This document shows positions 59,130-64,000 of a stretch of DNA of 64,000 bases, piece after piece. The stretch comes from Abelmoschus esculentus (lineage: Eukaryota > Streptophyta > Magnoliopsida > Malvales > Malvaceae). A program made the position numbers and the translations under genes. The stretch is taken from assembly GCA_035048815.1 (NCBI GenBank), contig JAUCBN010000011.1, positions 10,069,501-10,133,500 on the forward strand. Reading direction: 5' to 3'. The number at the start of each line of letters is the position of its first letter. Within the stretch, counting starts at the first letter, position 1. The notes under the pieces were generated by a model. That model saw only the letters and a list, made by a program, of their open reading frames with translations. It did no database searches and had not been told where the DNA came from.

Positions 59130-59355
59130 GAAGTGTTTTGATTCACAGAAAAGATTATTATTAAGGCAAATATTTTTTTATAGAGTTACATATTCACATT
59201 TGATTTAAAAGAATTCTTTACGATGAATAATACCGAATTCTCAATAGTAATTCTTTTTTCTCCGAAATAGTATAAGTATTATTTCCACCATATTTTTAGG
59301 TATTAAACATCTTTCATCGTTTTAGATTAAAAAACTATTAAAATAATATACTCAT
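59130..59355. mobile_element. Relic of the Harbinger-like MITE of 38919
   Basis: Follows the left part of 38919-39824 in order (aaagattatt, cacatttgatt, ttctcaatagtaattctttt, tatttccaccatatttttaggtatt). The right part and clear ends are missing. Confidence 0.6.
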
Positions 59356-59359
59356 ATAG

Positions 59360-60243
59360 GAATCCAAAAGCTTTCCAAACCGTCGATCAGATAATTATTT
59401 CTTTATTTTTTTTAAGAAATCATTTTGTTTTATTTGATAAAAAAATTCTTTTTTTATTCCAGTAATTTATTCTTTATTTTGATCAACAACGACCTGACAA
59501 AAGAAAATCACGTAACTAAAGCCAAAAAGAGTTTCAAGCGCTGTAAATCAACTACAAAAACAAAGAAACCCTCTTCCAGTTCTCCCCATTGGCCATTGGA
59601 TCTCTACCACCCAATGACTTCGCTGAAATTTGCTGGTTCACGGTTTCTTCGACTGTACATATCACCCAGGTCTTTTCATTCTCTCTTTCTCTTTATGACC
59701 CAAAAGATATCTTCTCTTTTTTATTCCATTTTGATGCATTTTATTTAGTTTGGGAACTTTGTTTATTTTTCATTTTTAATGAGAAAGATTATGGTTCTGA
59801 GTTCCAGCTAAAAAGGGTGGACTTTTGTTATGAATGATGAATCTGGTTGCTCTGAGTTCTAAAGTTGAAGACTTGAAGCAGCTTGGGTTGTTTGTGTTCT
59901 TATTTACTGTGCTTATTATTGGAAATTGTTTTTGCAACATTTTGATGTTATATATACTTAGAATTTTTACAGTCTCTGCGCCTTTATTCTGGGTTTTGTG
60001 GCTTATGTTATCTCTAATTATAGGTTGACAGTGATACTGACAATTATACACTGATAGTGTGTTAGCTAAAGGTCTTTTTCCCCTCTCTAAATGTTTTTGA
60101 ATATGCTTTTAATCTTATTGTGTTTTATGCAGGTGTAAGAAAAATTGACTGTGCAACTTGGAATTCAAACTATTTTGGACTCTAAACTTTCTGGCTTGTC
60201 CTCATAGCTTCAGTAAATCTGATTTGTTTGTGTTGCCTTTAAA
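59360..60243 (+). promoter_or_regulatory. FtsZ2 promoter and 5' UTR with probable intron
   Basis: A likely leader intron runs 59670-60132 (donor CCCAG|gtcttt, acceptor tatgcag|GTGTAAG), upstream of the start at 60244. Short open frames here (59425-60028) have no family features. Confidence 0.45.
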
Positions 60244-63200
60244 ATGGCGACTGCTACATCGCCTTATTTTATGCCTTCGGAGAGTAGATCAATGGGGGTA
60301 CTTAATGTGCTTGGAGGAAGAGGATTGAAGGAGAATCCTCTAGTGAGATTAAGCTGTCTTAAAGTGTGTGATGGAAAAGGTGGGTTTTCATGTGCCAGTC
60401 GAAGGGATTCCATGCTAAAATTTAGATGTTCAGCCAACCCTCACGGTGTCAGTCGGTATCAGAATAAAGACCCTTTTCTGAATCTGCATCCTGAAGTTTC
60501 AATGCTTAGAGGTGAAGGGAACAATACAATAACCAACCCAAGAAAGGATAGCTCTAGTGGAAATGTCATCGAAAGCTTGGGAGACGTTTCTGGTTCAAGT
60601 AATTATAATGAAGCTAAGATCAAAGTTATTGGAGTTGGAGGCGGTGGGTCAAATGCTGTTAATCGTATGATACAGAGCACAATGAAGGGTGTTGAGTTCT
60701 GGATTGTTAATACTGATGTTCAAGCCTTGAAAATGTCACCTGTCTTTCATGAACACCGTTTGCAAATTGGTCAGGAGCTAACTAGGGGTCTTGGTGCGGG
60801 TGGGAACCCAGAGATTGGCATGAATGCTGCCAAAGAAAGCAAGGAGTCAATAGAACAGGCTCTTTATGGTACTGATATGGTTTTTGTTACAGTAAGTTCC
60901 CAACCATCTATAATTTTAAATCATTTGGTTAGAATCAGATTAATACTTATTACTGATATTAATCTGATTATATGGTACTGATATGATTGTCTATGCTGGT
61001 ACTTATAATAATTTTAATCAATAGATCGTTTATGCTGGTACTGTTGCACAGGGTGTTTGGTATCTTATTATTGGCCAAGTTAAAAAATAGGACCAGGACA
61101 TGGGATATTGTTTTTCTTGTCTTCTAGTATCTTCCTTTAACATTTTACCTAGGACTTAAGTTTGTATTTGCAGGCTGGAATGGGTGGTGGAACCGGAACT
61201 GGTGGAGCTCCTGTAATTGCAGGGGTTGCAAAGTCAATGGGTATATTAACTGTTGGTATTGTCACAACCCCCTTTTCTTTTGAGGGAAGAAGGAGAGCTG
61301 TTCAAGCACAGGAAGGAATTGCAGCTCTAAGAGAAAATGTTGACACACTAATTGTTATTCCAAATGACAAGTTGTTGACTGCAGTTTCCCCGTCTACTCC
61401 AGTAACAGAAGCATTTAATCTGGCTGATGATATTCTTCGACAAGGTGTTAGAGGTATCTCCGATATAATTACGGTATGAAATTCTTCAAGAAACCACCAA
61501 AACCCTTCTATTCTAACTATTCATGATTGAGTTGAAATCAAATTATTCAGACAAAAGAAACATAACTGTAATGTCATTTTCTTTCTTTATTCTTTCATAG
61601 TCCTAAAAAATTGATATTGTCCTCGTTTTATTCATGATCTTATGTTTATCTTTTGTGATATATTACAAAAATCCTAATGATTGGAACCTTTTTGCACCTT
61701 AAATTTTCCTTGTTTATTAGATGGCAAGGATGGACTAATAGTTTGGTGATGCTTCCCCCCCCCCCCCCCCCCCTCAATCTGAAGTTTATAATTCATAGGC
61801 TTTGGGTGGTTAAAACTAGTGTAGTTCTTTTATATCCTTTTCTACATATGATACTTGAGAGTTGAGGCTGATGGTTACACTTTTTGTTGACATAACTTGA
61901 ACCTTTTCTCCAGTAAATAACATCTATGATTTGTTATCATGGCTGTTATTGCTAAAGATACCTAATTTTTCTGTTGTTCATATGTTTTCAGATGAAAGTT
62001 GTAATGTCTCTGTAGGTTAGATAGTCTAGTAACTTAGGTCATTGCTCCTGCTAATACTGATACCAAAGTTCTGGAATGGAATCTTCGAGCCTGTAAAAGT
62101 CAGTATATTTGCATGACTACCATTCAAATGTGTAATATTTGGGCTGCACAAACGTGGAAGTGTTATGAGCTTTGGACCATACCTCTGCAGTCTAATTGGT
62201 TGCGAGTTTCCTGATTGCAGATTCCAGGCCTAGTCAATGTGGATTTTGCTGATGTGCGAACTATAATGGCAAATGCAGGTTCTTCACTGATGGGGATAGG
62301 AACTGCAACTGGTAATTCAGAGATACTTAGCATTTTATCTTCAAGATTTGAGGTTGTTTGTCATATCACACTTATGCTCCTACACTTTTTGAGCCAAAGA
62401 ATAAGGGAGAAGAAAATGTGCATAAAATGAAAAAGTAGAGGTTTCTTGAGCTTTACCTCCTGATTCATACCTTGATGCAAGAACTTGGCAACCATCTTGT
62501 TAGATGTTTCTCACCTGTGTTTAGGAAATGCTAGAGATGGTGTAGATTGGATTGAAGAGAATGCACTGCATCAGCTTTGATTTTGAATGCATCAAGTTCC
62601 TGGCTCCTGCCTCCACTCCTTTTTTTCCCCTCTGACAAAAATAGAAGTGGCAGTAGCATGCCCACCTCTTCCTTTTTTACTTTTACCGGGAGTAACTATT
62701 GATGTTTTCTGGTGAAATAACTAATTTTCACATGACAGATGGACTTTGATCTCTTCTCTTCATGATGCTTTAGTTTATTATGCAGATTTTTAAATTGCCT
62801 CTTCCATTGACTAGTCAAATCATCTGCTTTGTAGGAAAAACAAGGGCAAGAGATGCTGCACTCAATGCTATCCAATCACCTTTGTTAGATATTGGTATAG
62901 AAAGGGCTACTGGAATTGTCTGGAACATAACTGGTGGAAGTGATTTAACCTTGTTTGAGGTAACCCTCTGTCTCTAACTTCCTTAGTTTAAGTGTGATGC
63001 AGTGGCAGCGGTAGGTAGCTAACTGGAAGTTAACCCCCTAGACCTAACTATTTCACTTTTTCTTTTTCTTCTTTTTTCATTTCATGTGCCCAAAAGTTGT
63101 TGGTTATATATGTGAGTTGAGCCCTTGCAGGAAAGAGAAGAGTTCTTGAAGCCTGAGCACATCATATATGATCATGGCATACTCCTTTATAGGGGGTGGC

Positions 63201-64000
63201 AATTGTAGGAAATGTCACACCTTCAGCCACTGATCGCTTCAGAAATATGTTTGAATTAGACATCTTCTAGGCCTAGGGTTTGCATGATGTATTTCTCCAT
63301 GATTACATGCAAGATAGATTTGCTGTATGCACAATGTGTTATCTTTTAAGACTTTTAGCAGTTGCTCACAGCATCTTTAATTGTCTACCAAGTGACTGAA
63401 ATATTGTACTCCATAGACCTTGGTTATCTTGAATGTTCCTCTTGTTCTACATTATGCATTCATATTTTATTTCACTTCTCTTATGCATCATTTGACGTGA
63501 TATATTTCTGTAGGTTAACGCTGCAGCTGAGGTAATATATGATCTAGTGGATCCAACTGCCAATTTAATATTTGGAGCCGTGATAGATCCATCGATCAGT
63601 GGTCAAGTAAGTTGATGCTTGTTTAAACTTGTTCATTTCAAGCTTCAGACTCAAAGAGTCGTCAGCATATCTGTATCTTGATAACCATGCTTTGAATAGG
63701 CCTACCGTCTAACTGTAGTTCTAATCAAGCATATATTATAACAGTAAATCAATAAATTGAACATTCAGAAAGTAAGCTTCAATCCTAGCAAAAAAGGGAC
63801 TTCATGGATGAACTTTACTGTGTAGGCCTCATGTTGGCCGGATAAGAGATGCCTTGACAAGTTGGCATGTTGTTTATACGTCTTAGCAATACCAGCAAAT
63901 TATCTGAACCATCTCTAACAATGAGAAATATTATTTTGGATCTTTATCTAGGTAAGTATAACTCTGATCGCCACGGGATTTAAACGTCAAGAAGAAAGTG
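60244..64000 (+). CDS. FTSZ2: Chloroplast division protein FtsZ2 (partial, 3' end beyond window)
   Basis: Six exons visible: 60244-60891, 61174-61473, 62221-62311, 62835-62959, 63514-63606 and 63952 onward, all in phase with GT-AG introns. Residues about 1-110 are a Ser/Arg-rich transit peptide and linker. The tubulin-like GTPase follows: KVIGVGGGGSNAVNRM near 125, the tubulin signature GMGGGTGTGGAPV at the start of exon 2, NDKLL in exon 2, and VNAAAEVIYDLVDP in exon 5. FtsZ2 co-assembles with FtsZ1 in the stromal Z ring that divides chloroplasts and is tethered through ARC6. The class FtsZ2 call rests on the N-terminal and core sequence; the diagnostic C-terminal ARC6-binding motif lies outside the window. 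Confidence 0.93.
61755..61773 (+). repeat. Homopolymer of 19 C in FtsZ2 intron 2
   Basis: Uninterrupted C run, rare in this AT-rich DNA. It may be length-variable or mis-sized by sequencing. Confidence 0.9.

Noticed and set aside
1..64000. CRISPR arrays, bacterial operons or prophage
   Set aside because: The DNA is plant nuclear: intron-split genes and plant transposons. No regularly spaced direct-repeat array with unique spacers was seen.

Overview
The window is plant nuclear DNA, almost certainly from a eudicot and probably from the cotton family (Malvaceae, Gossypium-like). The genus call is an inference from remembered protein similarity. The plant call rests on what is seen: short exons with GT-AG introns, very AT-rich intergenic DNA packed with small inverted-repeat transposons, and plant-only families (LITTLE ZIPPER, HIPP, AHP, chloroplast FtsZ2, ABI5-like bZIP, TFL1-like PEBP, germin-like protein).

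Layout. 1-1.8 kb: repeats and a dead LINE 3' end. 2.0-2.8 kb (-): a five-exon histidine phosphotransfer protein of cytokinin signalling. 2.9-12.2 kb: repeats, including a 546-bp element with a 9-bp target duplication and a 1.4-kb fold-back element carrying tRNA-like modules. 12.6-16.2 kb (+): an eight-exon bZIP-like factor with Ile at the normally basic N-x7-R/K position. 16.7-17.9 kb (-): a broken subtilase. 19.8-21.2 kb (-): a heavy-metal-associated isoprenylated protein (HIPP) whose expected ATG reads GTG. 21.7-26.9 kb: repeats. 27.0-28.6 kb (+): a purple acid phosphatase with a frameshift. 30.4-30.6 kb (-): LITTLE ZIPPER. 34.6-37.0 kb (-): CAAX protease 2 (RCE1/FACE2), eight exons. 37.8-43.0 kb: two solo LTRs with perfect 5-bp target duplications, and a Harbinger-type MITE between them. 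44.9-47.2 kb: more MITEs. 48.0-48.9 kb (+): TFL1/CEN-like floral repressor. 50.2-50.9 kb (-): germin-like protein. 52.1-52.8 kb: a 724-bp near-palindrome. 53.9-55.9 kb (+): ABI5/AREB-type bZIP. 56.6-57.9 kb (-): mitochondrial-type ISCA protein. 60.2-64.0 kb (+): chloroplast FtsZ2, running off the window.

The genes do not form an operon or pathway cluster; neighbours act in cytokinin relay, ABA response, flowering, leaf polarity and organelle functions. One thematic link is that the HIPP ends in a CaaX box and the window also encodes the CaaX-processing protease, but this is probably chance.

I found no clearly new biological system. The strongest unusual items are the two solo LTRs that share a repeated TATCGAAAC-like motif, the 724-bp hairpin element, the fold-back element with tRNA-like modules, the HIPP start-codon loss, the frameshifted phosphatase, and a 278-bp tandem duplication that creates a decoy splice acceptor in the bZIP-like gene. 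Exon boundaries were placed by hand from splice sites and reading phase.
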